This document shows, piece by piece, positions 1-7,709 of a DNA stretch of 52,769 nt. Source of the DNA: Flavobacteriales bacterium (GTDB taxonomy: Bacteria; Bacteroidota; Bacteroidia; UBA10329); NCBI GenBank assembly GCA_021739625.1, contig JAIPBJ010000013.1, forward strand, positions 1 to 52,769, in the 5' to 3' direction. The translations under genes and the position numbers were made by a program. The notes under the pieces were generated by a model. That model was not told the origin of the DNA. It searched no databases and worked only from the letters and a program-made list of their open reading frames with translations. The stretch's first letter is position 1, and each line of letters begins with the position of its first letter.

Positions 1-597
1 ATCTTTCAGACTGAAGGAGGCCACATCCCAGAGGCACACGGCCAAGAAGGTGCTGAAAGCAAGCACCTCCGGCAACAGGATCGCAGCAGCCACATAACCT
101 GTCAGCGACCAATGCATCAACTGGCTCACAGCGATCATGGTCAATGCCACGGCTCCCTTGAAAGCGAACAGTGCTCCAAGCGCCCCGAAGCGCTGCTTGG
201 CGTTCAACTGGGCCATGAACACCTTGTTGGATGCCGCCAACATCGCGTAGATGCTGAGATGCAGCGTATAGCCCGTCACATCTTGAGGGTAGATGGCACC
301 TGCCGCTATAGGAAAAAGCACGTAGAACAGGATGCTCACACCGCCTGAACACACCAGTACGTTCAACAGCCCATGCAACGGTGCCGCAGGGGCCAGAGTG
401 GTGTTCGAATCATGATAAAGGGATGAGAAATGGATGCCGATACCCGCAGATTGGGACAGCAGGAACTGAACAGCAATGACAATCGCGAGAATGCCCACCT
501 CATGGGGCGAGTAGATAAAAGCTGCGCCCGAAATGAGTACGATGGACGCCAACGCGAACAGGCCATAGCCCGATAGATAGATAGCCGTCTGTCTCAA
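1..597 (-). CDS. Wzx-like polysaccharide flippase, N-terminal part (runs off window)
   Basis: An open frame of 199 codons continues past the left edge of the window. It encodes a strongly hydrophobic protein with about five membrane segments visible, for example around residues 8-28, 32-52 and 80-105. The polar spacing and the position at the end of a glycan locus fit a MATE/Wzx-type lipid-linked oligosaccharide flippase of the inner membrane. No ATG lies near the 5' end; I chose the TTG at 597, ten bases after the stop of the upstream acetyltransferase, which puts it in the same operon. The frame is closed upstream by that same stop codon. The family call rests on hydrophobicity and context rather than a unique motif, so another polytopic export protein is possible. 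Confidence 0.7.
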   Translation of the reverse strand, partial: MRQTAIYLSGYGLFALASIVLISGAAFIYSPHEVGILAIVIAVQFLLSQSAGIGIHFSSLYHDSNTTLAPAAPLHGLLNVLVCSGGVSILFYVLFPIAAGAIYPQDVTGYTLHLSIYAMLAASNKVFMAQLNAKQRFGALGALFAFKGAVALTMIAVSQLMHWSLTGYVAAAILLPEVLAFSTFLAVCLWDVASFSLKD

Positions 598-606
598 CTT
601 GATGGC

Positions 607-1128
607 TTAGTTTCGATAACGCAGTATCCTTGCTGGATTGCCGGCTACAATCGCATAATCAGGTACGTCCTTGGTCACCACTGCTGCTGCACCGATCACC
701 GCACCCTTTCCTATCCGGCTCACTTGCGGTAAAATGACACTGTTCGCACCTATCCAAGCATCATCACCTATTTCCAGACTGCTGAATGTGATGGGCTGCG
801 ATTTCTTCAGTGCGCTGCTATCTATAGCATGGGCATGTGTGGCAATAAACACATTCTCTGATATCCACACATCGTCACCGATCATCAGTCCGCCCGAATA
901 GTCTATGTGGCAATCGTTCTCTATTGAAGAATCAGAACCGATTCTGAATGAGGCATTTCTATTAAAATGCGGATTCAGGAGAAAGGAGTGATGGGCAACA
1001 TAACTGTTGTTGCCCATTTGGAAGAACAATCGGAGCACGGCACCTTTCAAAAAGGAAACAGGAGGCAGGTCGAAAACGAATGATGCCATCACATGTTGAA
1101 GAAGACGCAGAATTCCCTCCTTTATCAT
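607..1128 (-). CDS. Hexapeptide-repeat acyltransferase (WbbJ/serine-acetyltransferase-like)
   Basis: This 173-aa protein has the imperfect hexapeptide repeats of left-handed beta-helix acyltransferases (IGDDVWI, IGDDAWIGANSVI, IGKGAVIGAAAVV), then the usual closing motif DVPDYAIVAGNPA. Such enzymes are cytoplasmic trimers that transfer acetyl groups from acetyl-CoA to sugars; in this context an O- or N-acetyl decoration of the glycan is likely. The N-terminal 40 residues are hydrophobic-amphipathic and lack repeats. The ATG start overlaps the stop of the upstream amidotransferase gene by 4 bases (ATGA), and the flippase follows directly. The acceptor sugar cannot be read from the sequence. 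Confidence 0.88.
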   Translation of the reverse strand: MIKEGILRLLQHVMASFVFDLPPVSFLKGAVLRLFFQMGNNSYVAHHSFLLNPHFNRNASFRIGSDSSIENDCHIDYSGGLMIGDDVWISENVFIATHAHAIDSSALKKSQPITFSSLEIGDDAWIGANSVILPQVSRIGKGAVIGAAAVVTKDVPDYAIVAGNPARILRYRN

Positions 1129-3143
1129 GGATGATACAGTGTGGTTATCCTATTGACAGTGCCTAATGCCCGCTCCCAGTCGATCCCGATCACATTGCAA
1201 TACCATTGGATAGAATCCCAGCGGGGCGTATTGTCGATGGTGGCCCGTTGCAGGGCATATTCGCGGGTGATCATGCCCTCGCGTACCTGATTGCTTCGGA
1301 AAGTGTCATTCTCTGTGAATCCGGCCACCATGAGGTAAATGTAGTTGTAGAACGCGGCCGTTCCATCGCCAATGCGCCAAGTGGTGCGTGTGCCGGGGTC
1401 AGTCTCCCAGTCGTAGCCATCGAGCAGCGTGCGTTCTATGGTCTGCTCGTCCCAAGGCAGATAGTCGAAGATGTTGAGATTCTCGTGCTTGATCACGTAG
1501 TAGGACCGGAAGGCGTCCAACGTGTCGAGGAGCGAGGAGTTGACATAGGCCGGGTTGAGCAGATATTCCTTGCCATAGAACAGCATCATCCGTGCCTTGT
1601 CGGCCAGCGGAATGGAGTAGGTGCGGTCGTTGCTGAAATGAGGAGGAATGCCACAGAACCCTGTTTTGAAACGCGTGGTCTCCAGCATGTTCTCGCCCAT
1701 GATGGACAGTTGCAGGCCGTTCTGCTGCATCAGCAGCGCGGTGTAATAGAAGTACTGTTTGTCGCCCGCCATGAACAATGGAATGGTGCCAAGATGTGGC
1801 CGTTTGAGCCATGCCGAAACGTTCTTTCGGATGTTCTCCCGTTTCTTTCTTATGTCGGCCGAAACAAGGATGTGTTCCACGCCCAGTGCCCCGCACATCC
1901 GGGCCTGATTCCTTCGGCCCAGGTCGGTGAGCATACCCCAGTCGTAGGAGAAAGCCAATGGAGTGAGATTCAGATCGTGCTTGATGTAATGCAGGGCATA
2001 GCTGCTGTCGCGCCCACCACTGAATGGTACCAGACAATCATGGCCCTTTGTGCCCTTGCCCCGATACTGATCGGCCACTGCCGCCAACGCGGCCGCACCC
2101 TTGGGGCGCAGCGGCACATGGTGGTGGCAGTAGTTGCACACGCCTTCGGTATCGAAGGTGATGAATGGGAAGGTCTCGGGCAATATGCAGCGGGTACACC
2201 GCTTCAACAGGCCGATGCGTTGCAGACGCTGCTCCACCTCCTGTTCCATCGCCTTAGGAACAGGTCGGAAGGCGTATTCCATACTTCGGTTCTGCCGCAC
2301 GGGCCTATCGCTCACCTTCTCAGTCACCTCTATGATCGGCAGCGCCTGTGCATGCACCGGAATATCGGGAGCATCATCCAAAGGGGCACTGAACGTCCCC
2401 ATCACCCCTTTCTGGTCGCTCAGGTCGATGCGCATGAAATGACCGGCCTTCAGTTGCGCAACATCCTTGGTATGGAACCCCGCATCGGGGTGGAGTTGCA
2501 GGGCGGTCTCCAATATGTGACGCTCTGAGGCGAACACCCACGCGCTTCCTTCCGGATGATTCGCATAGTAGAGTGAGCCATTGTTGGTGGCCAGGAGCAT
2601 CGCAGGGCGGTCTGCCAAAAGCAGGGCGGTAGAGGTCATGCCCTTCACCTGCGCGAACAATGTGGACATCCATTCTCCCATCGGCATGCCTGCCGCAGCA
2701 TAGCTGTTGACCAGTGCAGGGATGACCTCGCTGTCCAGCTCAGTCTGCGCTTTTAGCATTGGATGTGCTGCCCAGATGTCGCGGTAATTGACAATAATGC
2801 CATTGTGAACAGCAATGGCCGAGCCCACCACCACAGGCTGATTGTTGCGGTTGTCGTGCTCGTAACCGTGGGTCACCAATCGGGAGTGCCCTATGGCGGC
2901 AAAGGAAGGAACGCGGGCCTCAATTGCTGTCTTCACTTCCACTTCAAACACCTTGGACCGCACAAGTTCTGTAGCCGCGAATGGCGTTCGGATGAAACGG
3001 ATCCCTTGATCTGTTCCCAGTGCCAACCCCGAAGCCTCCTTGCCCCTCGATTCTGAAAGCAATAGCAGGTCTTTCAGCAGCGGCCGAATTTTGGCGACAC
3101 GCTCAAATTTTTCTGAACAAGAGAATCCAATAATGCCGCACAT
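1125..3143 (-). CDS. Fused class II glutamine amidotransferase / PP-loop ATPase, sugar amidotransferase-like
   Basis: The 672-aa product starts with MCGIIGFS, which puts the nucleophile Cys at position 2 as required in class II (Ntn) glutaminases; the frame extends further upstream, but this ATG is therefore the functional start. Residues 1 to about 260 form the glutaminase domain (SRLVTHG and HNGIIVNY motifs). A Cys cluster follows near 310-335 (CTRCILPE, then GVCNYC), and then a PP-loop with SGGRDSS near residue 370. The second half resembles WbpG/PseA-type N-acetyl sugar amidotransferases, which adenylate a substrate and use ammonia to form an amidine. Those normally take ammonia from separate HisH/HisF-type partners, whereas here a class II glutaminase is fused. 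It lies 2 bases after the upstream glycosyltransferase stop and overlaps the acetyltransferase by 4 bases. Confidence 0.88.
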   Translation of the reverse strand: MCGIIGFSCSEKFERVAKIRPLLKDLLLLSESRGKEASGLALGTDQGIRFIRTPFAATELVRSKVFEVEVKTAIEARVPSFAAIGHSRLVTHGYEHDNRNNQPVVVGSAIAVHNGIIVNYRDIWAAHPMLKAQTELDSEVIPALVNSYAAAGMPMGEWMSTLFAQVKGMTSTALLLADRPAMLLATNNGSLYYANHPEGSAWVFASERHILETALQLHPDAGFHTKDVAQLKAGHFMRIDLSDQKGVMGTFSAPLDDAPDIPVHAQALPIIEVTEKVSDRPVRQNRSMEYAFRPVPKAMEQEVEQRLQRIGLLKRCTRCILPETFPFITFDTEGVCNYCHHHVPLRPKGAAALAAVADQYRGKGTKGHDCLVPFSGGRDSSYALHYIKHDLNLTPLAFSYDWGMLTDLGRRNQARMCGALGVEHILVSADIRKKRENIRKNVSAWLKRPHLGTIPLFMAGDKQYFYYTALLMQQNGLQLSIMGENMLETTRFKTGFCGIPPHFSNDRTYSIPLADKARMMLFYGKEYLLNPAYVNSSLLDTLDAFRSYYVIKHENLNIFDYLPWDEQTIERTLLDGYDWETDPGTRTTWRIGDGTAAFYNYIYLMVAGFTENDTFRSNQVREGMITREYALQRATIDNTPRWDSIQWYCNVIGIDWERALGTVNRITTLYHP

Positions 3144-3145
3144 GA

Positions 3146-4243
3146 CTACTTGTAGAGCCGTTCGTTGTCCTGAATGTCCATCCACATGGCGAACAGGAAG
3201 CTCTGCGCCCCGCTGATGCCCAAGAAGGTGAAGGCGAACAGCGTCTCGAAGGAAACGTTGTCGCCCTTGATCATGGCAATGCTCACCTTATACAGATAGG
3301 GCAGCCATAGCATCCCCAACAGGAAAGCAAAATGATACAGGATGAAGAGCGGATGGAAATCCCTGAACAGATATTTGACCCAAAGCCGCTTGAAGAAGCT
3401 CTTTGAAAGCAGCCACGACACGCGTGGAATGACCTTGAATATCTTCATCTTGCTCTGCTCGCCCACGTCATAAATGGGCTTGATCTCCACCTCCCGAAGG
3501 GTGCAGAAGGCGATGTTCAGCTTCACCAGCATGTCGTTGGGCATGCCATAGCTGCGGTAGATGTCATGAATGCGAATGGCGTTCAGGGCCTTGTTGCTGA
3601 TGGCGGTGTAGCCGGTCTGCGTGTCGCTCACGTGCCAGTAGCCGCTGGCCAACTTGGTCATGATGCTGAGAATGGAATTACCGAAATAGCGCACCTTGGG
3701 AATCACCAATAGCGCACTGCGGTGAATGAGGCGGTTGCCCTTCACATAGTCCACCCCTTCTTCCACCACAGGACGGCAGATGTCCTCCAATTCATCGGGG
3801 TCCATCTGTCCGTCACCGGCCATCACGGCCGTGCAGTCGATGCCATGGTCCTTGGCCCATTTGTAGCCCCGTGCGATGGCCGAGCCCACCCCCCCGTTCT
3901 CTAGATGGTCGATGAGGATGATGCGGTCCTGCTCCTCATCGGAATTGAACACTTGAGATGGAACGTACTTCTCTATCTCCTCCTGCTGCAACTGCTGCAC
4001 CACCATGCTGGCGCGGTTGTAGCGGTTGGGCTTCACATTGTCGAGTATGCTGGCGATGCGATGCTTCGGAGTGGTGTCACTCGCAATCAAGGCGCGCACC
4101 ACCTCAGAGGTGCTGTCCGTGCTGCGGTCGTTGACAATGATGATGCGGTCCACGAAAGCAGGCATGCTCTCGATGACCAACGCGATCTGGGTCTCCTCGT
4201 TGTAGGCCGGGACAACAACGGCTATGGTCTTATCGTGGAGCAT
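3146..4243 (-). CDS. Family 2 glycosyltransferase, polyprenol-phosphate sugar synthase-like
   Basis: A GT-A fold glycosyltransferase. The N-terminus has VVVPAYNEE and, about 20 residues later, IIIVNDRSTDST; the metal-binding acidic motif lies in VMAGDGQMDPDEL. The C-terminal third has hydrophobic segments (near FILYHFAFLLGM and TLFAFTFLGIS) that anchor it in the inner membrane, as in dolichol/undecaprenyl-phosphate sugar synthases. It would load a sugar from a nucleotide donor onto a lipid carrier or growing glycan. An upstream GTG at 4321 would add 26 residues, but the catalytic fold begins right after the ATG at 4243, which I prefer. The next gene follows after 2 bases. Confidence 0.85.
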   Translation of the reverse strand: MLHDKTIAVVVPAYNEETQIALVIESMPAFVDRIIIVNDRSTDSTSEVVRALIASDTTPKHRIASILDNVKPNRYNRASMVVQQLQQEEIEKYVPSQVFNSDEEQDRIILIDHLENGGVGSAIARGYKWAKDHGIDCTAVMAGDGQMDPDELEDICRPVVEEGVDYVKGNRLIHRSALLVIPKVRYFGNSILSIMTKLASGYWHVSDTQTGYTAISNKALNAIRIHDIYRSYGMPNDMLVKLNIAFCTLREVEIKPIYDVGEQSKMKIFKVIPRVSWLLSKSFFKRLWVKYLFRDFHPLFILYHFAFLLGMLWLPYLYKVSIAMIKGDNVSFETLFAFTFLGISGAQSFLFAMWMDIQDNERLYK

Positions 4244-4488
4244 GGGAATGGCAATTGTATTGAGTAACCGACAAACAAAGGCATATAATACTTCGGACAC
4301 AAATGTGCCCATTAAAAACACAGCGCGGTCAACCGCAATGGATTCACTTTATAATAGTTCCGTGTCCCTTTGGCTGTATGGCTACAGCACCAACCCACTG
4401 AGGGAGCCCACGCCAATAATCCGCATGACACCATGCTGACCACCCCTATCAACAATTGGTAATGGAGCAGATCCATTCAGAGCATCAA

Positions 4489-5964
4489 TTACGAGCGTGG
4501 TGCTTTCCTATTGAATCGACTGGCAATCCACAACTTCAACCTGTAAGCTGACAATACGAGGATAACAGGGTAGATAAAGCTGATCGGGAATGCATACCGG
4601 GGCAACATCCTTACTGCACCGAGCACAGTGACTATACATTCCAAAGCAAGTACAGCAGTAAGTAGCAATACAATGAGCCGTGTCCCGTCCATCTCCCTGT
4701 CAACAAGGACAGTGGCCATGATCATTGCTGCAAGCACCATGGAAGCGATGGCCCAAGGGAGTGTGTTCCCAAAAAAAAGGTCGAACATCCTGTGAAACAC
4801 CGAGGAGACCTGAACCAACAGACGTTGCAGAAACATCTGCTTGCCTCCATAGGACCTATGAAGTGCTTGAAAGTCAGGAATGCCCTCATCCCAATACTCT
4901 TTTACCGTATATCGGATAAGACCCTCAGGGATCGGTGCTCCCACATAGTTTCGCCAATCGCTGAGCGTCATTATACTAAAAGGTGGCGGCAGATAGACAT
5001 AAGCCGCATGCCCTCCCAACAGATTTGAACGGTAAAGGATGTCACCGGATTGCAGATCCACGTTGAACATGACTCCCATCTTAACCCCAAGACTTTCAGG
5101 ATATATCTTGCCCGTGGTCTTCTCTGAACTTACGGGGGCCGGGGTCAGGGACTGGAACGCGTGGTAAGCCGAATCTGTGGTCGACACGCCATGCCATAGC
5201 ATCATGGCCTTGGCATCGTCATCCAACTGCGACTGACTGTTGCTGTCGGCATGAAGCCCAATCCGGAAAGGAATGGCCGTTCCCATGGTGGCGATGTTGT
5301 ACATGCCCATCAACATAATGACCGCAATAAACGGAAGGGCGTAAAGTGCCAGTCTCAAATTCCGTTTCCATGCTATGATTGCTGTGAAGAACAAAAAGAA
5401 CACCGCTATGTATGCCAGACCATTTGGACGAATCAGCGCAGGAACTGCCAAAACCGCGGACAAGAGGGCAAGCCACTTCCGATTGTCAGAAGCGATGGCA
5501 AGGATCATCAACGCAGCAACAGCTACGATCGAGGAAGAGTAGAGCGACTCCGTGAGCATGGTCGCATCCTGATAGTAGATACAGTTGAATGAACCATAGT
5601 AGGCAAAAAGCAAGCATGACAAGGCCAATGCACACCACCGGTTCACACGGTGTACTGCATAGATCAACAGGAGACCGCTCAGAAATGCGATGATGGATTG
5701 CAGCACGGCCATGCCCAAAACACTCATGCCCAGCTTGCCGGTCACAAAAATGAACAGCGGATAAAGCGGTGGCACCCACCCGAATTTGGGCCACAGCCCA
5801 AGATCCATCTGCCAGGCCAGATTGGCATATTCAAATGTGTCCGAGTCAATTTTGACCACCGGTACGAACAGATAATAGGGCACTCTGAACACCCAGAAGA
5901 AAACAGTGAAGAGCAAATAGGGCAAAATATCCCGCAGTCCCGATTCGATCCGTCTGATCATCAT
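4489..5964 (-). CDS. Polytopic membrane protein, GT-C/mannosyltransferase-like
   Basis: A 491-aa integral membrane protein with roughly ten to twelve hydrophobic segments. Residues 10-35 form the first, and a large non-membrane loop of about 110 residues lies between the membrane blocks, near 245-360. The layout (an early acidic residue after the first helix, in the VKIDSDTFEYANLAWQ stretch, followed by many helices) matches lipid-linked-sugar glycosyltransferases of the GT-C type, though no diagnostic motif proves it. It may add a sugar to a glycan at the outer face of the inner membrane. Two consecutive ATG codons are possible starts. A 245-base gap separates its stop from the next gene start (4243). 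Confidence 0.7.
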   Translation of the reverse strand: MMIRRIESGLRDILPYLLFTVFFWVFRVPYYLFVPVVKIDSDTFEYANLAWQMDLGLWPKFGWVPPLYPLFIFVTGKLGMSVLGMAVLQSIIAFLSGLLLIYAVHRVNRWCALALSCLLFAYYGSFNCIYYQDATMLTESLYSSSIVAVAALMILAIASDNRKWLALLSAVLAVPALIRPNGLAYIAVFFLFFTAIIAWKRNLRLALYALPFIAVIMLMGMYNIATMGTAIPFRIGLHADSNSQSQLDDDAKAMMLWHGVSTTDSAYHAFQSLTPAPVSSEKTTGKIYPESLGVKMGVMFNVDLQSGDILYRSNLLGGHAAYVYLPPPFSIMTLSDWRNYVGAPIPEGLIRYTVKEYWDEGIPDFQALHRSYGGKQMFLQRLLVQVSSVFHRMFDLFFGNTLPWAIASMVLAAMIMATVLVDREMDGTRLIVLLLTAVLALECIVTVLGAVRMLPRYAFPISFIYPVILVLSAYRLKLWIASRFNRKAPRS

Positions 5965-6366
5965 CTATAAGATACTGTTGTTCCGCTTCCGATGCAGATT
6001 CATGAACAGAGGTCATCAGCTCAGCGAGCAGAGCAGTCCTTTCATTTCAGGCGCAATGATACGACTCCGCTCCCGACCATTGACCGAAGGCCATCGCGAA
6101 GGCAGGGGCAGATGCATCAAGTCCGAACCCGAAGTGCAATGCCCGTTGCCTTCCTTCGGAAGCCCGTGTGTTCACTACTAAAGTTGCACGAGGAAAAACT
6201 CCATATCCCTTCGTCAAGCTCAGGGCAGGCCCCTCTGTGGGGGCTGCCGAGTCTCGGAGGGACCCGGAATGGTAGAACTGTAGGAATGGCGTGCTTTTGC
6301 CGCGTCCTGTAGGGATGCTGGACTGGTGTGTATCGGGGAGCTGGCCCACCCATGGCTCCGCCCCCC
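5965..6366. other. 402-base stretch without a recognised gene
   Basis: It lies between the start of the minus-strand membrane protein gene and the stop of the minus-strand 81-aa gene. Short open frames here are on both strands, mutually overlapping and without recognisable features, so I do not call them genes. Its second half holds the hairpin element at 6202-6270. No Bacteroidota -7 box was seen upstream of the gene at 5964. Confidence 0.6.
6202..6270. repeat. REP-like palindromic element
   Basis: The block contains CCCTTCGTCAAGCTCAGGGC, which can fold on itself. It is followed at 6224-6248 by a 10-bp stem with one mismatch (GGCAGGCCCC against GGGGGCTGCC around a 5-base loop) and then CCGAGTCTCGG, another small palindrome. 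Stacked GC-rich palindromes like this are typical of dispersed intergenic REP elements; from memory, CTTCG-CAAGCTCAG cores occur in many environmental genomes. Only this copy was noticed in the window, so its repetitive nature is inferred. Confidence 0.5.
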
Positions 6367-6612
6367 CTACTCCAACCGTTTGACCACCCAGCCGGTGCCT
6401 TTCACCTCGCGCAGCACATCGAATTTCCGCCCGTACTTCTTGGCGATGGTGCGCACCGGGTTTCCCGGATGGTACTTCTTCTTCCATTCCTCCATGGGCA
6501 GGAACAACGCCTCGCCAACGGCAAGGGCGGCCACGGCCCGCGAGAAGGCCGACTGCCGCCCTTTGCCTATCAGCGTGAGGGCATCAAATTCTGCTTGGGT
6601 GAGTTTTCGCAT
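6367..6612 (-). CDS. Small uncharacterised basic protein, 81 aa
   Basis: The 81-aa product begins MRKLTQAEFDAL and ends GTGWVVKRLE. It is basic and soluble, with a helical N-terminal half, a central EEWKKKYHPGNPVRTIAKKYG stretch that could be a small DNA-binding-like or structural helix pair, and a beta-like end. I do not recognise a named family. The codon use looks coding, the opposite strand is broken into unrelated frames, and it starts with ATG 65 bases downstream of the first tandem-repeat array. It belongs to the accessory island inside the glycan locus. Confidence 0.6.
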   Translation of the reverse strand: MRKLTQAEFDALTLIGKGRQSAFSRAVAALAVGEALFLPMEEWKKKYHPGNPVRTIAKKYGRKFDVLREVKGTGWVVKRLE

Positions 6613-6955
6613 GGGCCAATTTGCTCAATGATCGAGGGGAGTAGCACAGGGGGCCGTCCTCAGGAACACGAGTTCTCATGCAGAACACGAGGAAATTCAT
6701 GAAGAATGCAAGAAAATTCATGCAGAATACAAGGAAAATCATGAGCCTGTCATGAACATTCATGAGCAACTTCACAATCAATCATGAAGAATGCAAGGAA
6801 ACTCATGTAGCACACAAGGAAGTTCATGTGCAATGCAGGAAATCTCATGTAGAATACAAGGAAACTCACAAAAATACGGTCGTCTTCCGGGCGGTGATCA
6901 GGCCATGATTCCGGCCCCAATGCCACCTGTGTCAGCATGGCAGCGGGATACATGG
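6613..6955. other. 343-base intergenic region dominated by tandem array 1
   Basis: It lies between the stop of the 185-aa gene and the start of the 81-aa gene, both on the minus strand. It is mostly the 21-bp repeat array at 6657-6867; the remaining 88 bases next to the 185-aa gene show nothing recognisable. Two minus-strand frames of about 65 codons cross the array, but they are repeat-derived hydrophobic heptapeptides and are not called as genes. Confidence 0.6.
6657..6867. repeat. Tandem array 1: about ten units of 21 bp
   Basis: From 6678 to 6867 nine units begin with ATG and run close to ATG-nAG-AAy-rCA-AGG-AAA-yTC. Unit starts are 6678, 6699, 6720, 6741, 6762, 6784, 6805, 6826 and 6847, so eight are 21 bp and the one at 6762 is 22 bp. 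A degenerate tenth unit precedes them at 6657. Units share a TTCATG/CTCATG junction. Plus-strand translation meets TAG in units 7 and 9 and TGA in unit 4, and the 22-bp unit shifts the minus-strand frame, so the array is probably not a coding sequence. There are no unique spacers, so it is not CRISPR. Confidence 0.85.
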
Positions 6956-7513
6956 CTATGGCGTGGGGGTCAGGGGCGGGGGTGTCCCAGTGTCGCCTGA
7001 AGGCGGGGTCGGGTCCGGGTTCGGGGTGGTAGGCTTGCTGTCTCCTGGATCGGCCGGGGTGCTGGGCGACTGTGCAAAATGTCCTTTCAGCAGATCATAG
7101 AAGGTGTCGGCACCGGGCACGTTCTGCTCCACGGCACGACCTACCATCGCATAACCTTCGAGACCATACTTGTAGGCAAAGTGCTCTGAATTGATGCGGA
7201 TGTCCGTTACCAGTTCAATGATTTTGGTGGCCTTCAGTTCCACATTGGCCAATGCCTGTGCGAGCGTCCAGTGGGCATCGCCTTCAGCCTCGTTCATGAA
7301 TGGGGGCTTCAAGTTGGGATAATCGTTCTTGTTGCCAAAATAGTCCACCATGAATGACAGGCGGCCATCGCCCACAGACCGAGCGCCCTTACGCTCGTCC
7401 TTGGTCAGGTTGATGTTGAAAGCGGTGAGCTGGTTGATGATGGTCTGAATGTCGGTGGTCATTGTCCCTATCTCAACTGAAGTGATCGGGGGAGGAGTGG
7501 GTTGTAGTGGCAT
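6956..7513 (-). CDS. Uncharacterised Bacteroidota-specific small protein, 185 aa, Pro-rich tail
   Basis: The helical core runs from about residue 20 to 150. It has the pattern I associate with an unnamed, often multi-copy Bacteroidota family: LTKDERKG, then a GDGRLSFM segment, a PPFMNEAEGD segment, an EGYAMVGRAV segment and the ending VPGADTFYDLLKGHF. The last 35 residues are a low-complexity Pro/Thr/Asp tail (PNPDPTPPSGDTGTPPP), likely unstructured. There is no signal peptide or membrane segment. Function is unknown. The ATG at 7513 gives a Pro-rich leader; an internal ATG at 7462 (MTTDIQ) is an equally good start. Tandem array 1 follows its stop. Confidence 0.72.
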   Translation of the reverse strand: MPLQPTPPPITSVEIGTMTTDIQTIINQLTAFNINLTKDERKGARSVGDGRLSFMVDYFGNKNDYPNLKPPFMNEAEGDAHWTLAQALANVELKATKIIELVTDIRINSEHFAYKYGLEGYAMVGRAVEQNVPGADTFYDLLKGHFAQSPSTPADPGDSKPTTPNPDPTPPSGDTGTPPPLTPTP

Positions 7514-7709
7514 GGTGGTTAAGGATTAAGGTTGAAAGTTCAGGATTAAAGGCTATTGGTTAAAGGTCAGTGGTCAGTGGTGTGGCTTGAATCTTACCGC
7601 CTACATCCCCGATTCGGGGGGCAAAACTGGCAGCACGCTCATCGACCAACAAAACATTTTTCAGTTCATTTGTACGTCTTGTAATGTTGTACCCCCGGAA
7701 TTGGAACCC

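Noticed and set aside
1206-2528. A 440-aa plus-strand gene
   Set aside because: It is antisense to the clear amidotransferase fusion and shows no family motif; it is open because of codon bias.
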